In this document: piece after piece, positions 1 through 11,527 of the stretch
How positions within the stretch are numbered: the stretch's first letter is position 1
Layout: every line of letters starts with the position of its first letter
The notes under the pieces: model-generated
What the model was told of the DNA's origin: nothing
What the model saw: the letters and a program-made list of their open reading frames with translations, nothing else
Databases searched by the model: none
Made by a program: the position numbers and the translations under genes
NCBI RefSeq assembly: GCF_008122265.1
Contig: NZ_CP043042.1
Span: 2,046,001-2,110,000, forward strand
Source of the DNA: Marinobacter fonticola
Lineage (GTDB): Bacteria; Pseudomonadota; Gammaproteobacteria; Pseudomonadales; Oleiphilaceae
Reading direction: 5' to 3'
Length of the DNA: 64,000 bases

Positions 1-1
1 G

Positions 2-307
2 GATCTGGAGGACACGCACGGTCTGTTCAAGGAATATGTAAGCGAACGCCGGCCCTCGGTCGACATGACGCAAGTGGCCAACGGTGATATCTGGTTTGGC
101 CGCCGTGCCTTGGACGTTCATCTCATTGACGAGCTGAAGACATCCGATGAGTATCTGATTGAGGCATGTGATCGGGCCGAGGTTGTCACCGTCAACTTCC
201 GACGCAAGCGTACATTGCCGGAGAAGCTTGGTCTGGCCGCCAGTACCGCGCTTGAGCAGAGTATTTGGCGTGTTCTGAGCATACTGCGCAATCGCAACAT
301 CCAATAA
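2..307 (+). CDS. sohB: SohB-type inner-membrane serine protease, C-terminal part
   Basis: The reading frame is already open at base 2 and ends at a TAA at 305-307, so only the last 101 residues are present. The segment contains the VANGDIWFGRRAL and LIDELKTSDEY stretches typical of the end of the peptidase S49 domain in SohB. A basic tail follows (RRKRTLPEKLG) that fits a cytoplasmic or membrane-proximal end. Family members are membrane-anchored periplasmic signal-peptide-peptidase-like proteases. The catalytic serine and lysine lie upstream of the window and cannot be checked. The next gene, acuI, starts 63 bp later on the same strand with no terminator visible between them. Confidence 0.8.
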   Translation, partial: DLEDTHGLFKEYVSERRPSVDMTQVANGDIWFGRRALDVHLIDELKTSDEYLIEACDRAEVVTVNFRRKRTLPEKLGLAASTALEQSIWRVLSILRNRNIQ

Positions 308-370
308 GGGGCTGCTTCGGCGCTCCGGCATGAGATTCTAACATCCGATAACGCGATAGAAGGATTCGAG

Positions 371-1360
371 ATGACCACCTATACAGCCTGGCGAGTACAT
401 GAAAAGGACGGCGAATACGTCGGTAGCACTGAGTCGGTGGATGCTGCAGATTTGCCGGATGGCGACATTCTTATCCGCGTCACTCATTCCTCGCTGAACT
501 ACAAGGACGCGCTATCGGCGTCGGGTAATAAGGGGGTTACCCGAAACTTTCCGCACACACCGGGTATCGATGCTGGCGGCGAAGTTGTCGAGAGCAACAC
601 GGACCAATTCACGGTTGGCCAGCCGGTCATTGTCACCGGTTACGATCTCGGCATGAACACCGATGGTGGGTTCGGGGAGTATATTCGTGTGCCGGCCAAT
701 TGGGTTGTCGCCATGCCGAAGGGCTGGGATGCTCATAAAGCCATGGTATATGGCACAGCCGGACTCACGGCGGGCTTGTGCGTGAACAAGCTACTGAAAA
801 TGGGCGCCAAGCCTGAGCAGGGTCCGGTTGTCGTTACCGGGGCGAGCGGTGCGGTCGGCACGGTCGCCGTTGAAATCCTGTCCGGACTTGGCTTCGAGGT
901 TACTGCGGTCAGTGGCAAATCAGGACAGGCCGAGCATCTTCGCCAATTAGGCGCAAAAGAGTTGCTGGGTCGCGATAGTCTCGATCCGGAAAAGAAGCCG
1001 CTGCTTAAACCAAAGTTCGCTAACGCGGTGGATACCGTGGGTGGCGGACCGTTGGCAGAGCTGTTGAAGCAGATCATGCCCGGTGGTTCAGTGGCCTGTT
1101 GTGGGCTGGTGGCCGGCATAGAGGTGCCAACGACGGTTGTTCCCTTCATTCTGCGCGGAGTCAACTTGCTGGGCGTGGATTCGGTTGAGATTCCGTTGGC
1201 CGATAAGCGCGCGATCTGGGAAAAGCTGTCGGGGGAGTGGGCGTGTACCGTTGCTGAGAATTCGGCAAAGACCATTGGCAAGCCGGATTTGGACGATGCG
1301 CTTCAGGCTTTCCTGAAAGGGGCCTCAGCCGGGAAAGTGGTGTTGGATCATTCCATTTGA
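371..1360 (+). CDS. acuI: Acrylyl-CoA reductase / YhdH-type NADPH quinone oxidoreductase (MDR family)
   Basis: A 329-residue zinc-independent medium-chain dehydrogenase/reductase. The N-terminal GroES-like half carries SSLNYKDALS and PHTPGIDAGGEV. The nucleotide-binding half carries VVVTGASGAVGTVAVEIL, a Rossmann dinucleotide motif. The combination with YGTAGLTAGLCV is typical of the YhdH/AcuI subfamily, known to reduce acryloyl-CoA to propionyl-CoA with NADPH. In marine bacteria AcuI is linked to DMSP and acrylate catabolism or detoxification; no other DMSP gene is visible here, so detoxification is only an inference. The length matches the family (about 325-330). The ATG at 371 follows the purine-rich GAAGGATTCGAG. 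The gene ends before a strong shared terminator. Confidence 0.9.
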   Translation: MTTYTAWRVHEKDGEYVGSTESVDAADLPDGDILIRVTHSSLNYKDALSASGNKGVTRNFPHTPGIDAGGEVVESNTDQFTVGQPVIVTGYDLGMNTDGGFGEYIRVPANWVVAMPKGWDAHKAMVYGTAGLTAGLCVNKLLKMGAKPEQGPVVVTGASGAVGTVAVEILSGLGFEVTAVSGKSGQAEHLRQLGAKELLGRDSLDPEKKPLLKPKFANAVDTVGGGPLAELLKQIMPGGSVACCGLVAGIEVPTTVVPFILRGVNLLGVDSVEIPLADKRAIWEKLSGEWACTVAENSAKTIGKPDLDDALQAFLKGASAGKVVLDHSI

Positions 1361-1419
1361 CCGCCTTATGCGCTATCTAGGCTAACAACGGCCGATAGCC
1401 AAAAGTTATCAAAAAGCCA

Positions 1420-1451
1420 AAAAAAAGACGGCCTGCGAGCCGTCTTTTTTA
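1420..1451. terminator. Bidirectional intrinsic terminator between convergent acuI and DUF934 genes
   Basis: A perfect 6-bp stem GACGGC (1427-1432) / GCCGTC (1439-1444) with loop CTGCGA is flanked by an A-tract on the left and a T-tract (1445-1450) on the right. A U-run therefore follows the hairpin on both strands. It lies exactly between the convergent acuI (+) and cysI-DUF934 (-) transcription units. Confidence 0.9.
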
Positions 1452-1482
1452 TAGCCTGTATCCCATCTGACATTCTGAACGA

Positions 1483-1992
1483 TCAGGATGTCTCGGCTGC
1501 ACGCCGACGGAACAGCGGCTCCTTGTCATCCACCGCAGCCTGATAGGTGTTGCTGAAGAAATTCAGGCAATGCTCGGCTTGGCTGATATCCTTGTCGGGG
1601 CGCAGGGCATAGGCATCGAAGCCACAGCGCTTCATGTAGAACAGCTGATCCAGCAGGACGTCGCCAACGGCACGCAGTTCGCCCTTGTAGCCATAACGCT
1701 CGCGCAGTAAGCGCCCGATGCTGTAGCCGCGGCCGTCGGTGAACTTGGGGAAGTTAACGGCGATCACCGGCAGGTCGTCGAGCACATCGGCGAAGGCTTC
1801 GGGCTCTTCATGGCTATCGAACCAGATGCCGATGTCGTTACGGCCGGCATACCGATCGCGATTTTCTTTCCATACCGTGGCTGGAAGCAAAGCCGGACCT
1901 TCCGGCAGCGCCAGCTCCTGACCTTCTTCCGGTGCGGATACCAACGTCCACTCATCGTCATGGACGCCGTCGTGGCGAATCAAATCAGGCAT
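1483..1992 (-). CDS. DUF934 family protein, partner of the CysI-type sulfite reductase
   Basis: A 169-residue protein. The ATG at 1992 was chosen because it overlaps the end of cysI by 8 bp and gives MPDLIRHDG. The open frame extends further upstream, but that part is only the other frame of cysI. The core IAVNFPKFTDGRGYSIGRLLR is the hallmark of DUF934, a small family almost always encoded directly after a CysI/NirB-type hemoprotein in proteobacteria and assumed to serve assimilatory sulfite reduction. Its biochemical role is not established. Translational coupling to cysI is expected from the overlap. The unit ends at the shared terminator near 1420-1451. Confidence 0.85.
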   Translation of the reverse strand: MPDLIRHDGVHDDEWTLVSAPEEGQELALPEGPALLPATVWKENRDRYAGRNDIGIWFDSHEEPEAFADVLDDLPVIAVNFPKFTDGRGYSIGRLLRERYGYKGELRAVGDVLLDQLFYMKRCGFDAYALRPDKDISQAEHCLNFFSNTYQAAVDDKEPLFRRRAAETS

Positions 1993-3637
1993 ATACACGC
2001 TCCTTAAAAGGATCGATACCGATGCGTCGATAGGTGTCCAGGAAAGTTTCTTCCTCGGTCCGGTTGTCGACGAAAACATCGATGATCTTCTCGATAACCT
2101 GGGGCATGTCTTCTCTCGCGAAGGAGGGGCCCAGAATCTTACCCAGTGACGCATCCCGCTGGGACGAACCGCCCAGTGAAATCTGATAGAACTCTTGGCC
2201 TTTCTTGTCCACGCCGAGTACACCGATGTTGCCTACGTGATGGTGGCCACAGGCGTTCATACAGCCGGAAATGTTCAGGTCGATATCGCCCAAGTCGTAA
2301 ACGTAATCCATATCGTCGAAACGCGTCTGGATCGCCTCGGCTACCGGAATGGACTTGGCATTGGCCAGGGCGCAGTAGTCGCCACCCGGGCAGCAGATAA
2401 TATCGGTCAGCGTACCCAGATTGGCCGTAGCAAAGCCCATCGGTCGCATGGTTTGCCACAGCTCGAACAGCTGATCCTGGCGCACGTCTGCCAGTACAAC
2501 ATTCTGCTGGTGGGTGACGCGCAGTTCACCGAAGCTGTACTGCTCGGTTAGATCGGCGAGCTGCTCAAGCTGACGATCACTAACGTCGCCGGGCGGAACC
2601 CCGGTTTTCTTCAGGGTAAGCGTGGCGATACAGTAGCCCGGTTTCTTGTGCTTGCTGACGTTGCGCTTGACCCAGCTATCGAAAGCTTTGCTCTCAGCGC
2701 GTTGAGTCTGAAGACCATCCGGATTGTCATCAAGCGACTGGTAATCCGGCTCGGTGAAGAAACGCTTCACGTTATCGACGGCTTCGCGGGTAAGGCGCGT
2801 CGGAGAGTCTTTGATATGCGCCCACTCAGCTTCGACCTTTTCGGCGAAGACATCCGGGGTCATCGCTTTGACCAGAATCTTGATTCGCGCCTTAAATTTG
2901 TTGTCGCGGCGACCGTACCGGTTATACACCCTCAGAATCGCTTCCAGGTAGGTCAGCAGGTCCAGCTCCGGTAAAAATTCGCGGATTACCGGGCCAACGA
3001 CCGGCGTGCGGCCCAGCCCACCGCCAACGTAGACGCGGAAACCGAACTCGCCCGCCTCGTTGTTCACCAATTCCAGGCCGATATCGTGAACCTGCACCGC
3101 GGCGCGGTCAGTGCCTTCCGATGCGTTGACCGCGATCTTGAACTTCCGCGGCAGGAACGCGAATTCCGGGTGATAGGTCGACCATTGACGGATCAGTTCG
3201 CAGTAAGGGCGTGGATCAGTGAGCTCTTCTGTCTGGACGCCGGCGAACTGGTCGGTTGTGGTATTACGAATGCAGTTGCCGCTGGTTTGGTTGGCGTGCA
3301 TTTCGACTTCAGCCAGTTCGGCCAAAATGTCAGGCACGTCCGCAACAGCCGGCCAGTTAAACTGAACGTTTTGACGCGTGGTGAAGTGCGCATAGCCCTT
3401 GTCGTAGTCGCGGCTTATGCGGGCCAGGCGGCGGAGCTGGTTTGCGCGTAGCATGCCATAGGGAATGGCGATGCGAAGCATAGGCGCAAGGCGCTGCACA
3501 TAAAGGCCGTTCTGCAAACGCAACGGCAAGAACTCGTCTTCGGCGAGTTCACCGGCGAGGGCACGATCCGTCTGATGCCGGAACTGCGCCACGCGCTCAT
3601 TCAGGATCTGGCGATCGTATTCGTCGTAAACGTACAT
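1985..3637 (-). CDS. cysI: Nitrite/sulfite reductase hemoprotein (assimilatory sulfite reductase beta subunit)
   Basis: A 550-residue siroheme and 4Fe-4S enzyme of the nitrite/sulfite reductase family, which reduces sulfite to sulfide for cysteine synthesis. The cluster/siroheme ligands are visible as CCPGGDYC (about residues 415-422) and SGCMNACGHHHVGN (about 458-470), fitting Cys-X5-Cys and Cys-X3-Cys. The N-terminal ferredoxin-like domain has HFTTRQNVQFNW and NQTSGNCIRNTTTDQFAG. The length matches the family. DUF934 overlaps its 3' end. No cysJ-type flavoprotein is adjacent, so the electron donor is unknown (ferredoxin or a separate reductase is possible). The 272-bp gap upstream of its ATG is AT-richer than the genes and probably holds the promoter, but I could not place one convincingly. 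Confidence 0.9.
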   Translation of the reverse strand: MYVYDEYDRQILNERVAQFRHQTDRALAGELAEDEFLPLRLQNGLYVQRLAPMLRIAIPYGMLRANQLRRLARISRDYDKGYAHFTTRQNVQFNWPAVADVPDILAELAEVEMHANQTSGNCIRNTTTDQFAGVQTEELTDPRPYCELIRQWSTYHPEFAFLPRKFKIAVNASEGTDRAAVQVHDIGLELVNNEAGEFGFRVYVGGGLGRTPVVGPVIREFLPELDLLTYLEAILRVYNRYGRRDNKFKARIKILVKAMTPDVFAEKVEAEWAHIKDSPTRLTREAVDNVKRFFTEPDYQSLDDNPDGLQTQRAESKAFDSWVKRNVSKHKKPGYCIATLTLKKTGVPPGDVSDRQLEQLADLTEQYSFGELRVTHQQNVVLADVRQDQLFELWQTMRPMGFATANLGTLTDIICCPGGDYCALANAKSIPVAEAIQTRFDDMDYVYDLGDIDLNISGCMNACGHHHVGNIGVLGVDKKGQEFYQISLGGSSQRDASLGKILGPSFAREDMPQVIEKIIDVFVDNRTEEETFLDTYRRIGIDPFKERVYA

Positions 3638-3909
3638 AAACCTGTTCCTGGGGACACTAATCCAATTTGGCGGTTAAGATATCAGCTTTGCCTTATGCAC
3701 AAAATGATTATTTCTAAATATGCTAATAGCGTATTGGACTTAAAACATGGTGGAAGAGAAGCCTTTTCAAACATAGGCTTATATAAGTTTGTTGACCTGA
3801 CAGAAGCCCGCTACTTCGGGATGAATGAGACGGTGAACGGACTCTGGGCTAAACGCCCCCAACCATGAGTTCCATGATAACAAAAAGTATTGGTGCGAGG
3901 AGTGTGAGC

Positions 3910-4017
3910 ATGAGCAAAAAGTCTACCTACACCGACAGCCAAGTCGACGCCGTTGCTGCCGTTGTGCTGATCTTTCTGGCCGTAGGCGCCGCTGTTTTTT
4001 GGGTGAGTGGCCTTTAG
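3910..4017 (+). CDS. 35-residue single-span membrane protein (unknown)
   Basis: A very short reading frame encoding MSKKSTYTDSQVDAVAAVVL followed by IFLAVGAAVFWVSGL and a TAG. It is preceded by AGGAG at 3898-3902 with 7-nt spacing to the ATG, a near-ideal ribosome-binding site. The product has a short polar N-terminus and one hydrophobic segment of about 20 residues reaching almost to the C-terminus. That architecture suits a small inner-membrane protein. It sits alone between cysI (divergent) and the LysE exporter. I do not recognise the family. The support is the ribosome-binding site, codon usage and a coherent transmembrane segment. The alternative is a chance ORF. Confidence 0.6.
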   Translation: MSKKSTYTDSQVDAVAAVVLIFLAVGAAVFWVSGL

Positions 4018-4095
4018 CAAACCTACGTTAGCGTCATTGTAGCTTCGAGATCTCGGACTACCCCAACACTATCGGTCATCGGACATGGATGAGTT

Positions 4096-4719
4096 ATGAC
4101 TATTGAAACATGGATGGCCTTTATATCTGTCGTTTTCATATTTGCCATTATTCCTGGGCCCACAGTTATCTTAGTGGTCGGGCAGGCGATCAGTCACGGC
4201 AAAGCATCGGTAGCCCCATTGGTTACGGGGGTCCTACTTGGTGACTTGGTCGCGATGACGTTATCCCTCATAGGTTTAGGGGCGGTATTAGCGACTTCGG
4301 CGACATTATTCCTGGCGCTCAAGTGGCTTGGCGTCGGGTATTTATTTTATTTGGGTGTGAAGGCTTGGCGCGAGGAACCTAGGCCTAATTCGCCGTTGTT
4401 AGAGGAAACCTATACCTCCAAAGTCGGCATGTTCAAGTCCTCGTTTCTCGTGACGGCATTAAATCCCAAAGACATCATCTTTTTCGTGGCTTTTCTACCC
4501 CAGTTTGTCAGCACGGAATCGTCGGTCGTTCCTCAACTACTGATATTGATGACCACATTCCTGGGCGTGGTGTCGCTCACGATTACATCGTTTGCGGTTT
4601 TTGCGGGCTCCATCAGGCATAAGATTCAGAGTATTCAGGCACGGAAGAGGCTGAATAAGTTGGGAGGGGGAGCCTTAGTCGGCGCAGCTGCTTTCGCGTC
4701 AACGATGCAGCGTAGCTAA
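4096..4719 (+). CDS. LysE/RhtB family amino-acid exporter
   Basis: A 207-residue hydrophobic protein with the family signature near the N-terminus (FAIIPGPTVILVVGQAISHG) and about six predicted membrane segments. The mid-protein segment TALNPKDIIFFVAFLPQFV is also diagnostic. Family members export lysine, homoserine, threonine or related amino acids; the substrate cannot be told from sequence. The start is uncertain: the ATG at 4096 lacks a strong ribosome-binding site (only GGATGAG upstream) but gives the standard N-terminus. It is monocistronic by context, followed by a convergent DUF2970 gene. Confidence 0.85.
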   Translation: MTIETWMAFISVVFIFAIIPGPTVILVVGQAISHGKASVAPLVTGVLLGDLVAMTLSLIGLGAVLATSATLFLALKWLGVGYLFYLGVKAWREEPRPNSPLLEETYTSKVGMFKSSFLVTALNPKDIIFFVAFLPQFVSTESSVVPQLLILMTTFLGVVSLTITSFAVFAGSIRHKIQSIQARKRLNKLGGGALVGAAAFASTMQRS

Positions 4720-4755
4720 TGCCGTGCTCGAATGGAGTCGCGTATAACGTCGGGT

Positions 4756-4998
4756 TCAGGAATGGGAGCTGATAACCCATTGAACGACTAGCGCCACGAT
4801 CACGACGAATCCCAGCACAAAAACAATCCCGGCAACGATATAGGTCGCCGGGCTTCCGCTGCTGAAATCTTCCTCCCGGCGCCGGTTGGATTGAACGCCA
4901 AAGGCGCCAGCCAAGATGCTTTGTACGATCTTGAAGAAACCCGGCCGTTTGGCGCGTTCCGTTGGTTCTGACGGTTTGTGACGCTCCGGTTCGCTCAT
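4756..4998 (-). CDS. DUF2970 family small membrane protein
   Basis: 80 residues. A polar, charged N-terminus (SEPERHKPSEPTERAKRP) is followed by GFFKIVQSILAGAFGVQSN, which matches the DUF2970 signature, then one clear transmembrane helix at the C-terminus (YIVAGIVFVLGFVVIVALVV). The function is unknown in the family. It lies downstream of metH on the same strand, 61 bp after the metH stop, so it may be cotranscribed with it. A 7-bp perfect hairpin lies in that gap. Confidence 0.8.
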   Translation of the reverse strand: MSEPERHKPSEPTERAKRPGFFKIVQSILAGAFGVQSNRRREEDFSSGSPATYIVAGIVFVLGFVVIVALVVQWVISSHS

Positions 4999-5040
4999 GC
5001 TTCGCCTCGATATATTTCCGGCGCCAGGCTCCCTAGCTGC

Positions 5041-5058
5041 CTTGGCAATCCTGCCAAG
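5041..5058 (-). terminator. Hairpin just downstream of metH (possible attenuating 3' structure)
   Basis: CTTGGCA (5041-5047) and TGCCAAG (5052-5058) form a perfect 7-bp stem with a 4-nt loop, 2 nt after the metH stop. No U-run follows on the minus strand, so it is a weak terminator at best. It may instead stabilise the metH 3' end while allowing readthrough into the DUF2970 gene. Confidence 0.3.
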
Positions 5059-5059
5059 A

Positions 5060-8755
<3,696 letters not shown>

Positions 8756-8796
8756 AAGGACTTATCCGGGTTGCATTGATCTCATCGGGGCGCGGA

Positions 8797-8805
8797 ATCA
8801 TAGCA
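8797..8805 (-). promoter_or_regulatory. Extended -10 promoter element for metH
   Basis: On the minus strand the sequence reads TGCTATGAT, a TGn extension plus a good -10 hexamer, about 42 nt upstream of the metH ATG. No convincing -35 accompanies it, which is tolerated by extended -10 promoters. Further upstream (8844-8859) CGTGA-N6-TCATA resembles a CRP/Vfr site with one mismatch per arm; this is weak. Confidence 0.4.
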
Positions 8806-8887
8806 AAAATGCGCCTTTGCGTCGTCCGCGTGCTTGTAATTAGCGTGATCGATGTCATATCCATGGGCCGGACCGAGGAGGGTGATA

Positions 8888-8914
8888 AAAGACCGAGTAA
8901 AATACTAGGTCTTT
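8888..8914. promoter_or_regulatory. 27-bp near-perfect palindrome upstream of nfuA (candidate operator, IscR-like)
   Basis: Left arm AAAGACCGAGTA (8888-8899) and right arm TACTAGGTCTTT (8903-8914) are complementary at 11 of 12 positions around an AAA centre. The site is 55 bp before the nfuA ATG. It overlaps a plausible -35 region (TTTAAT, 8912-8917) of a promoter whose -10 would be TAAAAT (8935-8940). The core resembles the type-1 IscR pattern (YGACTRWWWYAGTCR) at 12 of 15 positions. IscR control of nfuA is known in Pseudomonas, so an iron-sulfur regulator is the leading guess. Confidence 0.55.
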
Positions 8915-8969
8915 AATGTTGCTCCGACGTGGCTTAAAATAGGCTCAAATTCTCAATTAGGTTAGAGAA

Positions 8970-9557
8970 ATGGCATTGGTTACGGTTACTGATTCCGCAC
9001 GCGACTATCTTGCGCAACTGATTGAAAAGCAGGACGTGGAAGGCATGGGCGTCCGCATCTTTGTGACCCAGCCAGGGACGAAGCATGCAGAGACGTGTCT
9101 GGCCTATTGTCCGCCCAATGAAATTGTGCCGACCGATGAGAAAGTCGATCTGGAGAGGTTCACGCTTTATCTGGATCACACCTCCGTACCCTTTTTGGAA
9201 GAGGCGTACGTCGATTACTCGACCGATCGCATGGGTGGCCAGTTAACGATAAAGGCCCCCAACGCCAAGGTGCCGAACATTGACGAGAATGCGCCCCTGC
9301 CGGATCGCATCAATTATATTCTGGCTTCGGAAATCAACCCGGGCCTTGCGGCGCACGGGGGTGAGGTGTCACTGGTCGAGGTGGCTGAAGAATCCGTCGC
9401 CGTACTTCGCTTCGGTGGTGGCTGCCAGGGCTGCAGTGCCGTGAGTCTCACGCTAAAACAAGGTGTAGAGAGCACGTTGACCGAGCGCATCCCCGAATTG
9501 ACGGGCGTGCGTGACGTGACCGACCACACCTATACGGAGAATGCTTACTACCAGTAA
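8970..9557 (+). CDS. nfuA: Fe-S cluster carrier protein NfuA
   Basis: 195 residues with two domains. A degenerate A-type (IscA-like) N-terminal domain spans about residues 1-100. A NifU-like C-terminal domain holds the cluster-binding CxxC in [12 protein letters not shown] (C152, C155). NfuA carries and repairs 4Fe-4S clusters, especially under oxidative or iron stress. The length equals that of the E. coli protein. The start at 8970 gives [14 protein letters not shown], the normal N-terminus; the ribosome-binding site (TTAGAG) is modest. It is divergent from metH and monocistronic. The palindrome at 8888-8914 suggests tight regulation. Confidence 0.95.
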   Translation: MALVTVTDSARDYLAQLIEKQDVEGMGVRIFVTQPGTKHAETCLAYCPPNEIVPTDEKVDLERFTLYLDHTSVPFLEEAYVDYSTDRMGGQLTIKAPNAKVPNIDENAPLPDRINYILASEINPGLAAHGGEVSLVEVAEESVAVLRFGGGCQGCSAVSLTLKQGVESTLTERIPELTGVRDVTDHTYTENAYYQ

Positions 9558-9637
9558 TCGGGTGTAAATCCTTCCTATCCGGCCCGCCACGACCGCATCG
9601 GCGAAGTGGCGGGCCCGCTCCACGTTTCCTTTAATTA

Positions 9638-9752
9638 AGTCCAGAGGACTATAGACATCCAGTCCAGAGGACTACAGGTATCAAGGTCAGAGGACTACAG
9701 GTATCAAGGTCAGAGGACTACAGGTATCAAGGCCAGAGGACATTACAGGCGA
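9638..9752 (+). repeat. 23-bp tandem repeat array (five units, last one decayed)
   Basis: Units begin at 9638, 9661, 9684, 9707 and 9730, each exactly 23 bp. Units 3 and 4 are identical (AGGTCAGAGGACTACAGG then TATCA). Unit 2 differs at two positions near its start, unit 1 at a few more, and unit 5 is degenerate after AGGCCAGAGGAC. There are no spacers, so this is a minisatellite rather than a CRISPR. It lies in the 298-bp gap between nfuA and the DUF445 gene. The rest of that gap shows nothing else I can name. Confidence 0.9.
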
Positions 9753-9855
9753 TTTCGCCTCGGCTGGACGGCCAATGTCGTATGGTCTTAGCTCCAGCAT
9801 TATGCGATCCATAATAAAGTGGCGGGGAAGACTTCCCGGCCAATGATGTATTGTT

Positions 9856-11097
9856 ATGGCTCGGCATGCCGAATTTCTGACTGGGGTATCAATGTTCAGC
9901 GACACAGCGCTGTGGTCCATTCCGCTGATGGCGGCCTTCGTGGGTTGGTTTACCAACTGGCTGGCGATCCAGATGTCTTTCTACCCGGTACATTTTATCG
10001 GCGTCGGCTCATGGTTGGGCTGGCAAGGTGTTATCCCCCGCAAATCCGAGAAAATGGCGCATATCTGCATCGATCGCACGCTGAAGCAGTTTGGCGACCT
10101 CAGCTTGGTGTATGAGAAGCTCGACCCCGAACGCATCGTTCATCAGGTTGTTTCCCAGGTGACGCCCCGGCTGGATGAATACATCGACGAGATCATGTAC
10201 GACGTTCAGCCCGTGCTCTGGGACAATATGCCCAATTTCCTGCGTAACCGTATCTACCACTGGGCTCGGGAACAATTGCCCCGCCGGATCGAGTCGCTGG
10301 TGGAGGATTTCGGAGACGATCTCAGCGAAATAGTTGATCTCAAGGCGCTGCTTAGTCGTGAGCTCAATGATCATCCTGACCTGATGAACCGGATATTCCA
10401 GCAAGCCGGGTCGGTGGAGCTGCGCTCAGTGATTAACAAGGGCGCTATCATCGGCGGGCTGCTTGGCGCGGCAATTCTGCCCGTATGGCTCAGCTTTCCA
10501 TACCCCTGGCTACTGCCGGTAACCGGCTTTTTTGTCGGGTTCCTCACCAACTGGATAGCCATCAACCTGATTTTTCGTCCGCTCAATCCACGGCGCATCC
10601 TGGGCTGGAATGTTCAGGGTCTTTTCCTGCGTCGCCAGGCCGAGATCAGTGAAGTTTGGAGCAAGCTGGTTGCCGAGGAGTTGCTGACGGTGGGTAAAGT
10701 GGCGGATGCCATGATCCACGGGGAAGAGGGTGCTCGCACCCGGGCTATCATCCAGAAACATCTTCGGCCCTTGCTGGATCAATCTATCCTGATGAAGTTG
10801 GGCGCCCAGGTTAGTGTCGGGATGAGCGGCTATACGGAAATCAAGAAAGCCATGAACGAGAAAGCGGTTCTCGCGACCGGGCATGTCTTCTGTGACCCGG
10901 ATTTCAACCGGGAGCGAGCGCCGATTGTCGCCGGTGTTCTAGCTCAGCAGATGAAGGCCTTGGCGCCAGCAGAGTTCCAAGACATCCTACGGCCGGCGTT
11001 TAAAGAAGAGGAGCTGCATCTCATGGTGGTGGGCGGCCTGTTTGGCGCTGTCGCCGGTGCCGCTCAATTAGGTTTCCTTTACTACTGGCCGCTGTAA
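9856..11097 (+). CDS. DUF445 family membrane protein
   Basis: 413 residues. It opens with a hydrophobic segment containing GWFTNWLAIQMSFYPV. A second copy of the same motif, GFLTNWIAINLIFRPLNP, lies in the middle (about residue 230) after another membrane pair. A final hydrophobic stretch closes the protein. The duplicated TNWxAI motif is the DUF445 signature. The function is unknown; members are inner-membrane proteins with a long helical cytoplasmic or periplasmic part between helices. The start is uncertain: the ATG at 9856 and the one at 9892 (before FSDTALWSIP) both lack a clear ribosome-binding site. The next gene follows 70 bp later on the same strand and may share its transcript. Confidence 0.8.
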   Translation: MARHAEFLTGVSMFSDTALWSIPLMAAFVGWFTNWLAIQMSFYPVHFIGVGSWLGWQGVIPRKSEKMAHICIDRTLKQFGDLSLVYEKLDPERIVHQVVSQVTPRLDEYIDEIMYDVQPVLWDNMPNFLRNRIYHWAREQLPRRIESLVEDFGDDLSEIVDLKALLSRELNDHPDLMNRIFQQAGSVELRSVINKGAIIGGLLGAAILPVWLSFPYPWLLPVTGFFVGFLTNWIAINLIFRPLNPRRILGWNVQGLFLRRQAEISEVWSKLVAEELLTVGKVADAMIHGEEGARTRAIIQKHLRPLLDQSILMKLGAQVSVGMSGYTEIKKAMNEKAVLATGHVFCDPDFNRERAPIVAGVLAQQMKALAPAEFQDILRPAFKEEELHLMVVGGLFGAVAGAAQLGFLYYWPL

Positions 11098-11167
11098 CAC
11101 TCATTAGCGGCAGTCCTTCGGCAGGCAAGGGCTGTTAACAGAAAACGACTTCAAACAGGGAGTTCCC

Positions 11168-11527
11168 ATGGCATTCTGGCAGGAACTGCTGCTTCAGCTA
11201 ATGGCGACCGCCGTGACCGTGCTGGTTGTGCTGGCGATTTTTCACCGCTGGATCATCAAGCCTTATATCGATGCAAAGGTGGAGGCGCTGAACAGAACCA
11301 GCGAACAGGTTGAGGAGCGCGTGATACGGGGCGTACGCGAGGGCGTCAGACAAAGCATTGTCGACCTTCCCGAGAGTACGCTAAAAGAATCCACTCGCAC
11401 CTTTCTGCGTTTCGGCACCGATCTGATGGAAAACGGCCTAAGCAGCTTTCTCGGAACGTACGACGATCCTCACCGTCGCCACACGAGCAATGATTCAGGC
11501 GCTGGGCCGCGTGACCGGGGCCGCTGA
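11168..11527 (+). CDS. Small membrane-anchored protein with amphipathic helix (unknown)
   Basis: 119 residues. One N-terminal membrane helix (LLLQLMATAVTVLVVLAIF) is followed by a charged helical region and a segment ESTLKESTRTFLRFGTDLME. The start is supported by CAGGGAG upstream of the ATG. The last 11 codons overlap the 3' end of the convergent trpD2-like gene, and the polar tail there (TYDDPHRRHTSND) looks unlike the rest. The natural end may therefore have been nearer residue 97, with a frameshift or stop loss extending it. It is probably cotranscribed with the DUF445 gene. I do not recognise the family. Confidence 0.6.
   Translation: MAFWQELLLQLMATAVTVLVVLAIFHRWIIKPYIDAKVEALNRTSEQVEERVIRGVREGVRQSIVDLPESTLKESTRTFLRFGTDLMENGLSSFLGTYDDPHRRHTSNDSGAGPRDRGR

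Noticed and set aside
733..1281. 182-codon open frame antisense to acuI
   Set aside because: Shadow of acuI; no motif or start signal.
1483..2223. Longer DUF934 protein starting inside cysI
   Set aside because: The first 77 codons are another frame of cysI; the conserved protein starts at 1992.
3811..4020. 69-codon minus-strand frame over the 35-residue gene
   Set aside because: No ribosome-binding site and irregular composition; the plus-strand frame has a clear Shine-Dalgarno and membrane helix.
8756..8969. Cobalamin riboswitch upstream of metH
   Set aside because: None of the conserved riboswitch elements appears in the metH/nfuA gap; only one complete riboswitch exists in the window, before cbtB.
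9638..9752. CRISPR array
   Set aside because: Units are directly adjacent with no spacers, unit length is 23 bp and no cas gene is nearby; it is a plain tandem repeat.
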